A DNA stretch of 64,000 nt from the NCBI RefSeq assembly GCF_000963965.1, contig NZ_BAMX01000010.1, forward strand, positions 62,001 through 126,000, given 5' to 3'. This document shows, piece after piece, positions 35,452-44,024 of the stretch; the stretch's first letter is position 1; each line of letters opens with the position of its first letter. Made by a program: the position numbers and the translations under genes. This DNA comes from Acetobacter orientalis. Its GTDB lineage: Bacteria > Pseudomonadota > Alphaproteobacteria > Acetobacterales > Acetobacteraceae. The notes beneath the pieces were generated by a model that did no database searches, was not told the origin of the DNA, and was given only the letters and a program-made list of their open reading frames with translations.

Positions 35452-36669
35452 ATGGGAAAAAGTAAGACTAAGACAACTACAGACGCAAGCTCACAGACAA
35501 AGCCCCTAGACTGGCAAGAGGGGCCACTTAAGGGTGCATTTAACACTGCGCAGGGCATCTACAACCAGCAAAGCTCAGACCCTAATCAGCCTAACTGGAA
35601 TGTCTATTCCACCCTTAATGACACTGAGAAGGCGGCCTTATCTAACGCGGGCACAAACAGCGTAAACCAGAGCAATATGGGCAATACCCTTATGAATACT
35701 GGTACAGGTCTGTTAAGCAATAGCACCTCTGGCACCACAAACATGGGAACAGCAGCTAATACAGCAGCACAGTTTGCCAATGGTGGCTTTAATCAGGGGT
35801 CTACAACAGCCTCTAATGCTGTAGCGAGTAATGCAGGGGCTTACGGTAATCAGGGCTTAACCAACCTTCAGAATGCCTCTAATTTAGCCAACACAGATGC
35901 TACGGCTCAAAATACAGCCGATGCAACTGCATATGCGAATTCTTCAGGTGTTCAGAATGCAATCAAAGCAGCTAACGCCTATGCTGACCAGATGTACCAA
36001 CGTACAACAGGTACAGACCTGAATGCACAGGCAGTTGTGGGTGGTAACTTGAATAGCTCCCGTGCTGGTGCTGCAAGCGCTGTGTCTCAGGCGCTTCAGA
36101 ATGCCCAAGATGAAAACAACGCAGCCACCATGTATCAGAATGCGTACAATACGGGTCTTTCTACGGCAGAGCAGGCCCGCCAGAGCAATATGAGCGGTCT
36201 ACTTAATGGAGCTGCCACAGGCATCTCAGGGGCAAACTCTGGTGTTGAAGCGCAGCAGGCAGGCAACGCTCAGGTTAATGCTAACAATGCTACGCAGCAG
36301 AATGGGGCCTCTATCCTGAGTAATATCGGCTCCAATCAGGTTGGAGCGGCGAGTACAGGAAGTAATATAGCATCTCAGGGGGTTACACTTCAGAATATTG
36401 CTAACACAGCAGCATACAATGCAGGTAAAATTGCCCAAGACGACCAGAATAACGCCAATAAAGCTGCTGTAGAGGGCTATCAAGCGCAAAACCAAAACCA
36501 GTGGACTCAGCTTGATAACCTTTACAATATCATTGGCGGAACCACTTGGGGCGGGAACTCTACCGGCCATTCCACGAGCACAGTCGTTCAGACCCCTAGT
36601 ACCATGTCCATGATCCAAGGTGCTATCGGTACTGTGGGTAGCCTAGCAGGTGGTGTTGGCCTGTTATAA
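35452..36669 (+). CDS. Phage-virion-like Asn/Gln/Ala/Ser/Gly-rich protein
   Basis: 405 aa. It begins MGKSKTKTTTDASSQTKPLDWQ, a Lys/Thr-rich head followed by a Trp motif, then LKGAFNTAQGIYNQQ. The body is very rich in N, A, Q, S, T and G, with many short Q-N-A and N-A-x-x-x-N repeats and no transmembrane or signal segment until a hydrophobic Gly-rich C-terminus (MIQGAIGTVGSLAGGVGLL). From memory, this layout resembles proteins near the tail and ejection genes of podophages. I infer a virion or DNA-ejection role but cannot prove it. The ATG follows AGGAAC. Confidence 0.55.
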   Translation: MGKSKTKTTTDASSQTKPLDWQEGPLKGAFNTAQGIYNQQSSDPNQPNWNVYSTLNDTEKAALSNAGTNSVNQSNMGNTLMNTGTGLLSNSTSGTTNMGTAANTAAQFANGGFNQGSTTASNAVASNAGAYGNQGLTNLQNASNLANTDATAQNTADATAYANSSGVQNAIKAANAYADQMYQRTTGTDLNAQAVVGGNLNSSRAGAASAVSQALQNAQDENNAATMYQNAYNTGLSTAEQARQSNMSGLLNGAATGISGANSGVEAQQAGNAQVNANNATQQNGASILSNIGSNQVGAASTGSNIASQGVTLQNIANTAAYNAGKIAQDDQNNANKAAVEGYQAQNQNQWTQLDNLYNIIGGTTWGGNSTGHSTSTVVQTPSTMSMIQGAIGTVGSLAGGVGLL

Positions 36670-36762
36670 GAGCGAGACCAACACCAAAAAGAAAATACAA
36701 ATACACAGAATAGAATCTGATTTAGTGATTTAGTGATTTAGTGGGTTAATTGTTTCTCGCTC
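36670..36762. repeat. Tandem 8-mers inside an inverted repeat after the virion-like gene
   Basis: TGATTTAG is repeated three times in perfect tandem (36718-36741). It lies between GAGCGAGA (36670-36677) and its complement TCTCGCTC (36755-36762). AT-rich sequence follows to 36800. Confidence 0.6.
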
Positions 36763-36891
36763 TATTACACAATTTAGTAAAAATTACTATATTATTATTT
36801 TCGATACGAGCCATTCTTGCTTGCCTATTGCGGCTAAACTCTAGTTTAAATACCCGTCTATTGCCCATCAACTGCAATAGAAGGTGTCGGT

Positions 36892-37071
36892 ATGACCCCG
36901 CCCGCTTACCCCTCCGAAGAAACCACAGACATAATTACAGCGGCAGCCCTTGGCCGGATAGAGCCAAGCAATCTCGAAGAGCTGGCCCAACACTTCATCA
37001 ATGAAGCTCAGTTTCTCAGAAGCGCGGCGCAAAGACTTACACAGCGCGGCCTAATCTCAGGGCACCACTAA
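36892..37071 (+). CDS. Small acidic hypothetical protein of the element
   Basis: 59 aa, MTPPAYPSEETTDIITAAAL then GRIEPSNLEELAQHFINEAQ and FLRSAAQRLTQRGLISGHH. It is probably helical, with no known family. AAGG lies 7 nt upstream of the ATG, and the next gene starts 40 nt downstream, so it fits into a small operon with the HNH gene. Helical, Gln/Glu-rich small proteins of this sort are common in phages. Confidence 0.6.
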   Translation: MTPPAYPSEETTDIITAAALGRIEPSNLEELAQHFINEAQFLRSAAQRLTQRGLISGHH

Positions 37072-37110
37072 CAAACCTTCATGACTAAACAGAAAAGGCA
37101 GGAGCCACTC

Positions 37111-37857
37111 ATGAACAAAACAAAACCACAACCCCAGAAAACCAATCAGGAAAAACGCCGTGTACTAGAGCATTACCTAGCCATACCTGATAACCATAAG
37201 ACTGCTACGCGGCGGCTCATGGATAAGGTAGACACTAATGGGCCTATTCCAGAGCATCGCCCTGAGCTTGGCCCATGCTGGCTCTGGAAGGGTGCCACGA
37301 ACGGCCTAAAACCCCCGTATGGTAAGTTCCCCATAAGAGCAATAGACCAGCAACCAAGGGCGCATGTTGTTTCCTACCTGCTAAGGAACGGCGTTACGCC
37401 TGAAAACCAACCAGTTATTGACCACCTGTGTGGCAATACAATGTGCGTAAACCCAGACCACCTAGAAGCAGTGACGCAAAAAGAGAATATGCGGAGGGCT
37501 AAGAAAGTGAAAGCGCAGCCCCCTATGGATTCCGCAAGCCGTGATGCTCGGGTTTTTGAAGCCGTCTCATATGAAATAGAAAACTTAACCATCTCTCAAA
37601 TAATGGAGAAGACGGGTAGGTCACAAAGCAGCGTAAGCAGCCACCGTAAGGCTATAAAGGAGGGGCCGCTGGGGCGTGTGGTGGAACGATCTAAAAAACA
37701 GAGAAAGCTGCTTTTTCAGGCCAAGGCAGAGATTGCCAAACTTGCAAGCGCATGGCGTGCCGACCCCACCCCAAAACTAGAACGCCTGCCCGCCGATCTT
37801 AAACACAAAGCACAAAAATATTACACCACTGAAGGGCAGCCCAATCATGACCAGTAA
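37111..37857 (+). CDS. HNH homing-type endonuclease with C-terminal DNA-binding helix-turn-helix
   Basis: 248 aa. The HNH core is AHVVSYLLRNG...VIDHLCGNTMCVNPDHLEAV, with His in IDHLC, Asn in CVNPDH and the final His. Two cysteines (LCGNTMC) match zinc-stabilised HNH folds. A helix-turn-helix follows (LTISQIMEKTGRSQSSVSSHRKAI), typical of phage-borne homing endonucleases. The ATG at 37111 follows GGAG, so I prefer it to the ATG at 37081. It overlaps the next gene by 11 nt. Confidence 0.85.
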   Translation: MNKTKPQPQKTNQEKRRVLEHYLAIPDNHKTATRRLMDKVDTNGPIPEHRPELGPCWLWKGATNGLKPPYGKFPIRAIDQQPRAHVVSYLLRNGVTPENQPVIDHLCGNTMCVNPDHLEAVTQKENMRRAKKVKAQPPMDSASRDARVFEAVSYEIENLTISQIMEKTGRSQSSVSSHRKAIKEGPLGRVVERSKKQRKLLFQAKAEIAKLASAWRADPTPKLERLPADLKHKAQKYYTTEGQPNHDQ

Positions 37858-38140
37858 AACACCCATCGCACAGCTCGCCTCTGTATTGGAGGCCATACCG
37901 AGCGAGTATGCTTCGTATCTGAACGTGGGAGACCTACGCGCCCTTGTACGCCTTAGCATCGCCCCAGAAGCAGCTAGAAGCTCTTATCTACCAATCGTGG
38001 ACACCCCACGGCTGTGTAATATGTCAAAGGGCCGCTTTCGCTTCGTCAAGCTACTTGCAAACGAAGAGCGTAACCTTGAAGCCTTCAGCTTAACAGAAGA
38101 AGGGCTTAGACTAATTACAAGCCTATCTAGAGGCATATAG
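37847..38140 (+). CDS. Small hypothetical protein of the element
   Basis: 97 aa, starting inside the end of the HNH gene with AAGGGCAG upstream. The C-terminal part, FVKLLANEERNLEAFSLTEEGLRLITSL, has the look of a winged-helix wing (F-S-L-T-E-E-G). No family is recognised. Overlap with the HNH gene suggests cotranslation. Confidence 0.6.
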   Translation: MTSKTPIAQLASVLEAIPSEYASYLNVGDLRALVRLSIAPEAARSSYLPIVDTPRLCNMSKGRFRFVKLLANEERNLEAFSLTEEGLRLITSLSRGI

Positions 38141-38252
38141 CCCTCAGAGACTCGCAGGAGACCACACAGGGCCTTCTAGGTTTACCTTAATGCACCACAC
38201 CAGCCTAGCACCACAGACCACTCTAGGGCGGCATTTTGAGGGATTTAGCATC

Positions 38253-38384
38253 ATGCTGTTTCCTTTGAATGCTGCCCTTTTGTTTTGGCTCTTGCCTATC
38301 AGTTCTCGACTCTGCATGATGGTTTGCAAGAAGGGTATGCGGGTCAGACGTGCCGATACAACCGAAAACGCTACAGGTTTTTGA
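38253..38384 (+). CDS. Possible one-helix membrane peptide of the element
   Basis: 43 aa, MLFPLNAALLFWLLPISSRL then a basic tail CMMVCKKGMRVRRADTTENA. One membrane helix and a positive C-terminus, with GAGGGAT 9 nt upstream. It could be a small holin-like or regulatory membrane peptide, or chance. Confidence 0.3.
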   Translation: MLFPLNAALLFWLLPISSRLCMMVCKKGMRVRRADTTENATGF

Positions 38385-38429
38385 TATAAGCATCTGATTT
38401 ATAACGGTTTTATATGATTAGGTGTAGAG

Positions 38430-38459
38430 CCCCGTCGTTCGCCCCAGCCATATATTTCC
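38430..38459 (+). repeat. attR: right 30-bp direct repeat
   Basis: Exact copy of 31951-31980, lacking the rest of the tRNA. Confidence 0.92.
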
Positions 38460-38600
38460 CTTAAAAATTAAAACGTTACCAAAAACCAAGCTCTTTGGCT
38501 TTAGTCGTGTGCCATAGATCTAGCGTCATGCCCAAGCTGCGTGCCAAGGGGGCGCATAATCAGGCAGAGCACGAGCAAGTGGGGTAACGCTGAATTAAGG
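38460..38600 (+). pseudogene. Remnant left end of a related element, with decayed integrase start
   Basis: Continues the match to the element's left end beyond the att repeat: 38460-38600 is collinear with 31981 to about 32117, roughly 75-80% identical by eye with a few 1-nt gaps. It includes the stretches ACGTTACC, TAGTCGTG and TCTAGCGTCAT. The last part corresponds to the first codons of the integrase, here without an intact ATG. This DNA lies outside the present element. Confidence 0.65.
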
Positions 38601-38621
38601 TGGGGTAACGCTTAATTTAAG
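38579..38621 (+). repeat. Two tandem copies of a 21-22 bp sequence
   Basis: GTGGGGTAACGCTGAATTAA (38579-38598, plus G) is followed at once by GTGGGGTAACGCTTAATTTA (38600-38619, plus AG). The first copy overlaps the decayed integrase start. Confidence 0.7.
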
Positions 38622-39002
38622 TAAGCCAGCTTTCTTGTCTCTCACGCGTAGTAGCATGAGGTGTGCGCACTCTCCATCATCACCCTACCATCCTCATTGC
38701 TCGCAAAGCGGCATCGTGTTCTTTTTTATTTAAAAATGATCACTCTTTCCCATTATTCCAGACAACACACGGCAATAAGGCTCTCTAAATCCTTAGCATA
38801 TAGAGTAATGTGTGGGAATTATGCATTTTACGATTACATCATAACTCCTCTCTTCTTCTCTTTACATTTAAATTTGAAAAATAACCCTTTTTATACAATC
38901 CATCCCTTCAAATTTACCGGATTTTCGAGATAGTCATTCATTTTCTTTATAAAATATCGTATCTGTTATGCACTTTCCCTCAGATATTGATGGTTCTTCT
39001 GC
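38622..39002. other. AT-rich region upstream of gcd
   Basis: 380 bp with no supported gene. A 90-codon frame at 38661-38933 has no ribosome site and unlikely composition. The last 200 bp are AT-rich and should hold the gcd promoter. Confidence 0.4.
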
Positions 39003-41408
39003 ATGACAACATCACCACCCCGCTCTGGGTTGCCTGTGACCCTTACCGTAATCCTCTTTCTTATTCTTGGGCTTTTTCTAACCCTTGGCGGCGCATGGCT
39101 GGCCGTTTTAGGGGGCTCTTACTTTTACCTGTTTAGTGGCGTTGTGCTGCTGGTTACCGCGGTGCTGCTGCTTAAACGCTGGCGCGAGGCCCTGTGGCTG
39201 TACGCGGCACTGGTTTTTATCACGCTGGCTTGGTCGGTATGGGAAGCCGGGTTTGACTTCTGGGCACTCGCCCCGCGGGGTGATGTTATTTTGCCGCTTG
39301 GCCTGTGGCTGTTGTTACCGTTTGTCTCTCGCGCGTTATTACCGGCCAGTACACTTAACCGCATACCACTTGCCGCAGGCATTGTAGTGGGCCTTGGGGT
39401 TTATGGCTTTGCCCTAACCCAAGACCCGCAAGATATTGCTGGCGTACTCCCCTCCGTTACCCAGCAAGGCGGTGCCTTAACCCCGGCAGATAGCGCAGAA
39501 GCCCCAGCCGCAGACTGGCCAGCTTATGGCCGCACGCAGTTTGGCAACCGCTACTCCCCGCTCGCGCAAGTGACACCAGCTAACGTAAGCAAGCTCAAAG
39601 TGGCATGGGTTTTTCAAACACATGACCTAAAAACCCCTAACGACCCCGGTGAAATTACCGATGAGGTCACACCTATTAAAGTGCGCGACACGCTCTATCT
39701 GTGCTCGCCCCACCAAATGGTGTTTGCGCTTGATGCCGCAACGGGCAAACAAAAATGGAAGTTTGACCCCAAAATTGCATACAACCCCACCTTTCAGCAC
39801 ATGACCTGCCGCGGCGTGTCTTACGCTGAAACCCACGAGGGTGACGTAACAAGCGATGGCACACCCGCACCAACTGAGTGCGCGCACCGCATTTTTCTCC
39901 CTACAAACGATGGCCGCCTGATTGCCCTGAACGCAGACACGGGTGCAACCTGCCCCAGCTTTGGCAACAATGGCAGCCTAGACCTGTCTGATGGCATGCC
40001 CATGCACGAGGCTGGTTTTTACGAGCCTACCTCTCCGCCAATTGTGACCCACAAGGTCGTTATTATTTCTGGCGCGGTAACAGACAACTATTCAACACAC
40101 GAGCCATCAGGCGTTACCCGCGCGTACGACCTCTATACCGGCCATCTGGTCTGGGCGTTTGATGCAGGCAACCCCAACCCTAACGAACTCCCCTCTGCCA
40201 CCCACCATTACGTGGCAAACTCCCCCAATTCATGGATTACGTCTGCTTATGACGCTAAACTGAACCTCATTTATATTCCAACCGGCGTTGCAACCCCAGA
40301 CATCTGGGGCGGTCACCGCTCTGCCGACCAAGAACGTTATGCCTCTGGCATTTTGGCACTCAATGCCGATACGGGCGAGAAAGTCTGGTTCTACCAAACC
40401 GTGCACCACGACTTGTGGGACATGGACATTCCCGCCCAGCCAAGCCTTGTGGATATTCGCCAACAAGATGGCTCCATTGTGCCTGCCCTGTATGCCCCAG
40501 CCAAAACCGGCAATATTTTTGTGCTAGACCGCCGCAACGGCCACTTGATTGTACCAGCACCAGAAACCCCCGTGCCACAGGGCGCTGCACCGGGCGACCA
40601 CGTCTCACCCACGCAGCCTTACTCTGCCCTTACCTTCCGGCCTAAAAAGAACCTGACCGATGCAGACATGTGGGGCGGCACCATGCTGGATCAGATGGTG
40701 TGCCGTATCATGTTCAAAAAACTGCGTTATGAAGGGCCGTTTACCCCACCCTCTGAGCAAGGCACGTTGGTGTTCCCCGGTAATTTGGGCATGTTTGAAT
40801 GGGGTGGTTTAGCGGTAGACCCTGTGCGGCAAGTGGCTTTTGCCAACCCTATTGCCATTCCGTTTGTGTCTACGCTTATTCCACGTGGGCCTAAAAACCC
40901 GGCACAGCCAGACCCAAATGCAGGGCCATCTGGGTCAGAAAGTGGTGTGCAGCCACAATACGGCACACCCTATGGGGTAGACCTGCACGCCTTTCTGTCT
41001 CCACTCGGTGTGCCGTGCAAACAGCCGGGTTGGGGGTATGTGGCAGGCATAGACCTAAAAACCAACACCATTAAATGGATGCACCGTAACGGCACCGTGC
41101 GCGACAGCTCCCCCCTGCCCTTGCCGTTTAAAGTTGGCATTCCCTCCCTTGGTGGGCCACTTACCACAGCGGGTGGCGTTGCTTTCCTGACCTCAACAGC
41201 CGATTATTATATTCGTGCGTATGATGTCACGACCGGCAAACAGCTTTGGCAAGACCGCCTGCCCGCTGGTGGCCAATCTACCCCCATGACCTACGAAGCC
41301 AACGGACGCCAGTTTATTGTAACAGCCGATGGTGGCCACGGATCTTTTGGCACCAAACTGGGTGACTACATTGTGGCCTATGCTTTACCAGACGGCACAC
41401 AGCCCTAA
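39003..41408 (+). CDS. gcd: Membrane-bound PQQ-dependent glucose dehydrogenase
   Basis: 801 aa, the normal size. Five N-terminal membrane helices (about 10-140) anchor it and pass electrons to ubiquinone. The rest is a periplasmic eight-bladed propeller with tryptophan-docking repeats (GRLIALNADTGATC, GILALNADTGEKVWFYQ, DVTTGKQLWQDRLPAGGQST). Typical motifs are DWPAYGRTQFGNRYSPL, HMTCRGVSYAETHEGD and FPGNLGMFEWGGLAVDP. It oxidises D-glucose to gluconolactone outside the cytoplasm and uses the cofactor made by the pqq cluster in this window. An inverted repeat at 41423-41468 (GGCATGTG/CACATGCC) follows it. Confidence 0.95.
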   Translation: MTTSPPRSGLPVTLTVILFLILGLFLTLGGAWLAVLGGSYFYLFSGVVLLVTAVLLLKRWREALWLYAALVFITLAWSVWEAGFDFWALAPRGDVILPLGLWLLLPFVSRALLPASTLNRIPLAAGIVVGLGVYGFALTQDPQDIAGVLPSVTQQGGALTPADSAEAPAADWPAYGRTQFGNRYSPLAQVTPANVSKLKVAWVFQTHDLKTPNDPGEITDEVTPIKVRDTLYLCSPHQMVFALDAATGKQKWKFDPKIAYNPTFQHMTCRGVSYAETHEGDVTSDGTPAPTECAHRIFLPTNDGRLIALNADTGATCPSFGNNGSLDLSDGMPMHEAGFYEPTSPPIVTHKVVIISGAVTDNYSTHEPSGVTRAYDLYTGHLVWAFDAGNPNPNELPSATHHYVANSPNSWITSAYDAKLNLIYIPTGVATPDIWGGHRSADQERYASGILALNADTGEKVWFYQTVHHDLWDMDIPAQPSLVDIRQQDGSIVPALYAPAKTGNIFVLDRRNGHLIVPAPETPVPQGAAPGDHVSPTQPYSALTFRPKKNLTDADMWGGTMLDQMVCRIMFKKLRYEGPFTPPSEQGTLVFPGNLGMFEWGGLAVDPVRQVAFANPIAIPFVSTLIPRGPKNPAQPDPNAGPSGSESGVQPQYGTPYGVDLHAFLSPLGVPCKQPGWGYVAGIDLKTNTIKWMHRNGTVRDSSPLPLPFKVGIPSLGGPLTTAGGVAFLTSTADYYIRAYDVTTGKQLWQDRLPAGGQSTPMTYEANGRQFIVTADGGHGSFGTKLGDYIVAYALPDGTQP

Positions 41409-41663
41409 AGCAGCCACAAAAAGGCATGTGGTTTTCAGGTTTTTACCAAAACTGTGAGATCACATGCCGTGCCTTTACAAAATACAAGGCCGTTAAACAC
41501 GCCAAAGTAAAAGAGTGTGTGAGCATGAAAGAAAAAAGACACCATGCCCACACGCCCTTTTGCGCGTTGACGCCTTAGGGCATCACACGTAAAAGTCCGC
41601 TTTCCTAAACAGCCAAGCCCCACCAGGCGCAACTTTACTGAGCGCCGGAGGCGCCGCTTGACC

Positions 41664-42947
41664 ATGCCCACAACATTTGCAGACCTCTCTTTAGCCGCTC
41701 CCATTTTGCAAGCACTGGCAGAAGAAGGTTACACAACCCCTACCCCCATTCAGGCCCAGTCCATTCCGCTATTGCTTGAAGGGCAAGACCTGTTGGGCAT
41801 GGCCCAAACAGGCACAGGTAAAAGTGCGGCGTTCTCTCTGCCGCTCTTGCATCGTATGGCCGCAACGCCTCGCCCTGCCCCCAAAGGGGGTGCGCGCGTG
41901 CTCATACTCGCCCCCACACGTGAGCTGGTATCGCAAATTGCAGATGGGCTTGAAAAATTTGGCCGTCATCTGTCTTTCAGTGTCACCACAATTTTTGGGG
42001 GTGTCAGCCAGTTTCACCAAATTAACGCACTCGCAAATGGGGTGGATTTTATTGTCGCCACACCGGGGCGCTTGTTAGACCTTATCTCTCAAGGCCTGTG
42101 CGACCTGTCTCAGCTTGAAGCACTGGTGCTTGATGAAGCCGACCAAATGCTGGACATGGGTTTTGCAAAACCCATTGAGCGCATTGTGGCTATGCTGCCC
42201 AAAGACCGGCACACCCTGCTGTTTTCAGCAACCATGCCAAAATCTATTACGGCACTAGCTGAAAGCCTGCTGCGTAACCCTGCAAAAGTTGAAATCAGCC
42301 CGCCCTCAACCACGGTTGAGCGTATTGAGCAGTCGGTTATGTTCCTGAACGCAGCTGATAAAAAAGAGGCCCTTCTGGCGCAACTTAAGGCACCGGGCAT
42401 TGGTCAGGTTGTTGTCTTTACGCTGCAAAAAAACATTGCCAACGAGGTCTGCTCCTTCCTGACCGAAGCAGGCATTACGGCAGAGGCCTTACACGGCAAT
42501 AAGTCACAAGGCCAGCGTGAGCGGGCGTTAGATGCGTTCCGGGCTGGCAGTGTGCAGGTTTTGGTTGCAACCGACATTGCCGCACGCGGTATTGATGTTG
42601 ATACCGTAACCCATGTTTTTAACCACGACCTGCCCCACCAGCCTGAAAGCTACGTGCACCGTATTGGCCGCACGGGCCGTGCCGGGCGCACCGGCTTTGC
42701 CATTACCCTATGCGATGCCGAGCAACGGGCATGGCTGCACGCAGTAGAGCGCGAAATTGGCCGCGCCCTGAGCATTGATACAGACCACCAATGGCACTCA
42801 GATGAGGCACAGCACTCAACCCTGCCAGCCCCTGTTTTAGGGGGTGGGCCGGTTAAGCAGGTCAAACCGCAGCAAAAACGCGAACGGAAAGTCTGGACTG
42901 AAGAAGAAAAACAAGCAGCACGCGCTGCTGCAAAAGCAACAGCTTAA
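41664..42947 (+). CDS. DEAD-box RNA helicase, RhlE type
   Basis: 427 aa. All helicase motifs are present in order: Q motif (TPTPIQAQSIPLLL), I (AQTGTGKS), Ia (PTRELVSQI), Ib (TPGR), II (DEAD in VLDEADQMLD), III (SAT), IV, V (ATDIAARGIDV) and VI (HRIGRTGRAGRTG). A short basic C-terminal tail (KQVKPQQKRERKVWTEEEKQ) probably binds RNA. The ATG at 41664 is used here. A TTG at 41658 has better spacing to GGAGG, so the start is uncertain by two codons. Confidence 0.93.
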   Translation: MPTTFADLSLAAPILQALAEEGYTTPTPIQAQSIPLLLEGQDLLGMAQTGTGKSAAFSLPLLHRMAATPRPAPKGGARVLILAPTRELVSQIADGLEKFGRHLSFSVTTIFGGVSQFHQINALANGVDFIVATPGRLLDLISQGLCDLSQLEALVLDEADQMLDMGFAKPIERIVAMLPKDRHTLLFSATMPKSITALAESLLRNPAKVEISPPSTTVERIEQSVMFLNAADKKEALLAQLKAPGIGQVVVFTLQKNIANEVCSFLTEAGITAEALHGNKSQGQRERALDAFRAGSVQVLVATDIAARGIDVDTVTHVFNHDLPHQPESYVHRIGRTGRAGRTGFAITLCDAEQRAWLHAVEREIGRALSIDTDHQWHSDEAQHSTLPAPVLGGGPVKQVKPQQKRERKVWTEEEKQAARAAAKATA

Positions 42948-42974
42948 AACAGCTTATTTTTTCGAAAAAATTAC

Positions 42975-43009
42975 AGGTCTGGCGCATTTTTATGTGCCAG
43001 ACCTTTTTT
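42975..43009 (+). terminator. Intrinsic terminator between the convergent helicase and rluD genes
   Basis: AGGTCTGGC(GCA)/(TGT)GCCAGACCT stem with a TTTTTA loop, then six T residues ending at 43009. The rluD stop is at 43008, so the structure also serves the opposite strand. Confidence 0.9.
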
Positions 43010-44024
43010 ACTCTTGCGCGGCCAAAGCTTGCCCAAGTTGTTGCATATCTTCGGGCATAGGAGCCTCAAAGCTCAGGGTTTCGCCCGTGCGGGGGTGCTT
43101 AAACCCCAAGCGGGTTGCATGCAAAGCCTGCCGCGGAAAGTCTAAGGCGGCAGCCCGTGCATCTGGCGTTAAACCCTTTGCCGCTGCGGGTACACGGCGC
43201 AAATAGACAGGGTCACCTATTAACGGGTGGCCATGAGCTGAAAAATGAACCCGTATTTGGTGGGTACGGCCCGTTGCCAACTTGCAGGTTACAAGAGCGG
43301 CCCCCATCGCAAATGCTTTAAGCGTGCGGTAATGGGTTAAAGCCCATTTGCCATTATGCGTTACAATGGCCATGCGCTTACGGTCGCGCTTATCACGGCC
43401 AATATCTCCCTCATAATCCCCCTCGGCTGGGTTGGGGCACCCCCAGCAAAAAGCCAAATAGGCACGGTCTATACGCCGGGCCGCAAAGTCTTCTGAAAGC
43501 GCCAAATGCGCTTTTTCTGTTTTTGCCGCCACCATTAAGCCAGAGGTATCTTTATCCAGCCGGTGCACAATACCGGGCCTGCGCTCCCCCCCAATACCTT
43601 TTAGGCTACTGCCACAGTGGGCAATAAGGCCGTTTACCAATGTGCCTGTTTCATTACCCGGTGCCGGGTGCACCACCAACCCTGCGGGCTTGTTAAGCAC
43701 AATCAGATCATCATCTTCGTAAAACACATCAAAGGGCACGTGCTCGCCTTCAGGCACGGCCGGGGCGGCGGGCGGTATGTGCAACACATAATGCTGGCCC
43801 GCTTTCACCAGTTCGGCGGGTTCTGTTACGGTTTTGGGGCCGCAACTCAGGCAGCCTTCTTCAATAAGGGTTTTAACGCGTGAGCGTGACAGCCCACCAG
43901 AATGGGCTGAAACAAAGCGGTCTACCCGCTCGCCACCTTGGTCTGACAGCACCTCAAAAAACAATGTGGTGCCTTGCGTGGCCTTGGCTTGGTTGGGGGT
44001 AAGAGAAAAACCAGAATCTGTCAC
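43008..44024 (-). CDS. rluD: Ribosomal large-subunit pseudouridine synthase, RluD type
   Basis: 338 aa. An N-terminal S4 RNA-binding domain (VDRFVSAHSGGLSRSRVKTLIEEG) precedes the RluA-family catalytic domain, with Asp in GIVHRLDKDTSGLMVAAKT. LATGRTHQIRVHFSAHGHPLIGDPVY is the conserved pocket. RluD modifies helix 69 of 23S rRNA, and the C-terminal FPRQALHATRLGFKHP pattern matches RluD better than RluC. Length is normal. The first 25 residues are a loose extension. Confidence 0.9.
   Translation of the reverse strand: MTDSGFSLTPNQAKATQGTTLFFEVLSDQGGERVDRFVSAHSGGLSRSRVKTLIEEGCLSCGPKTVTEPAELVKAGQHYVLHIPPAAPAVPEGEHVPFDVFYEDDDLIVLNKPAGLVVHPAPGNETGTLVNGLIAHCGSSLKGIGGERRPGIVHRLDKDTSGLMVAAKTEKAHLALSEDFAARRIDRAYLAFCWGCPNPAEGDYEGDIGRDKRDRKRMAIVTHNGKWALTHYRTLKAFAMGAALVTCKLATGRTHQIRVHFSAHGHPLIGDPVYLRRVPAAAKGLTPDARAAALDFPRQALHATRLGFKHPRTGETLSFEAPMPEDMQQLGQALAAQE

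Larger units (their letters stand above)
31951..38459. mobile_element. 6.5 kb integrative element in tRNA-His (phage-satellite-like or reduced prophage)
   Basis: Bounded by perfect 30-bp direct repeats, the left one being the tRNA-His 3' end. The integrase gene is next to the tRNA, the classic layout. Cargo: tyrosine integrase, convergent serine recombinase, KTSC protein, phage-virion-like low-complexity protein, HNH endonuclease and small unknowns. No terminase, portal, capsid, replication or lysis gene was recognised. Codon choice (more A/T in third positions, CTA/ACA-rich) differs visibly from the flanking chromosome. Confidence 0.88.

Noticed and set aside
38144-38329. 61-codon minus-strand frame at the element's right end
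   Set aside because: No ribosome site and no resemblance to an excisionase; overlaps the weak plus-strand membrane peptide.
38661-38933. 90-codon frame upstream of gcd
   Set aside because: AT-rich non-coding-like composition, no ribosome site, no family resemblance.
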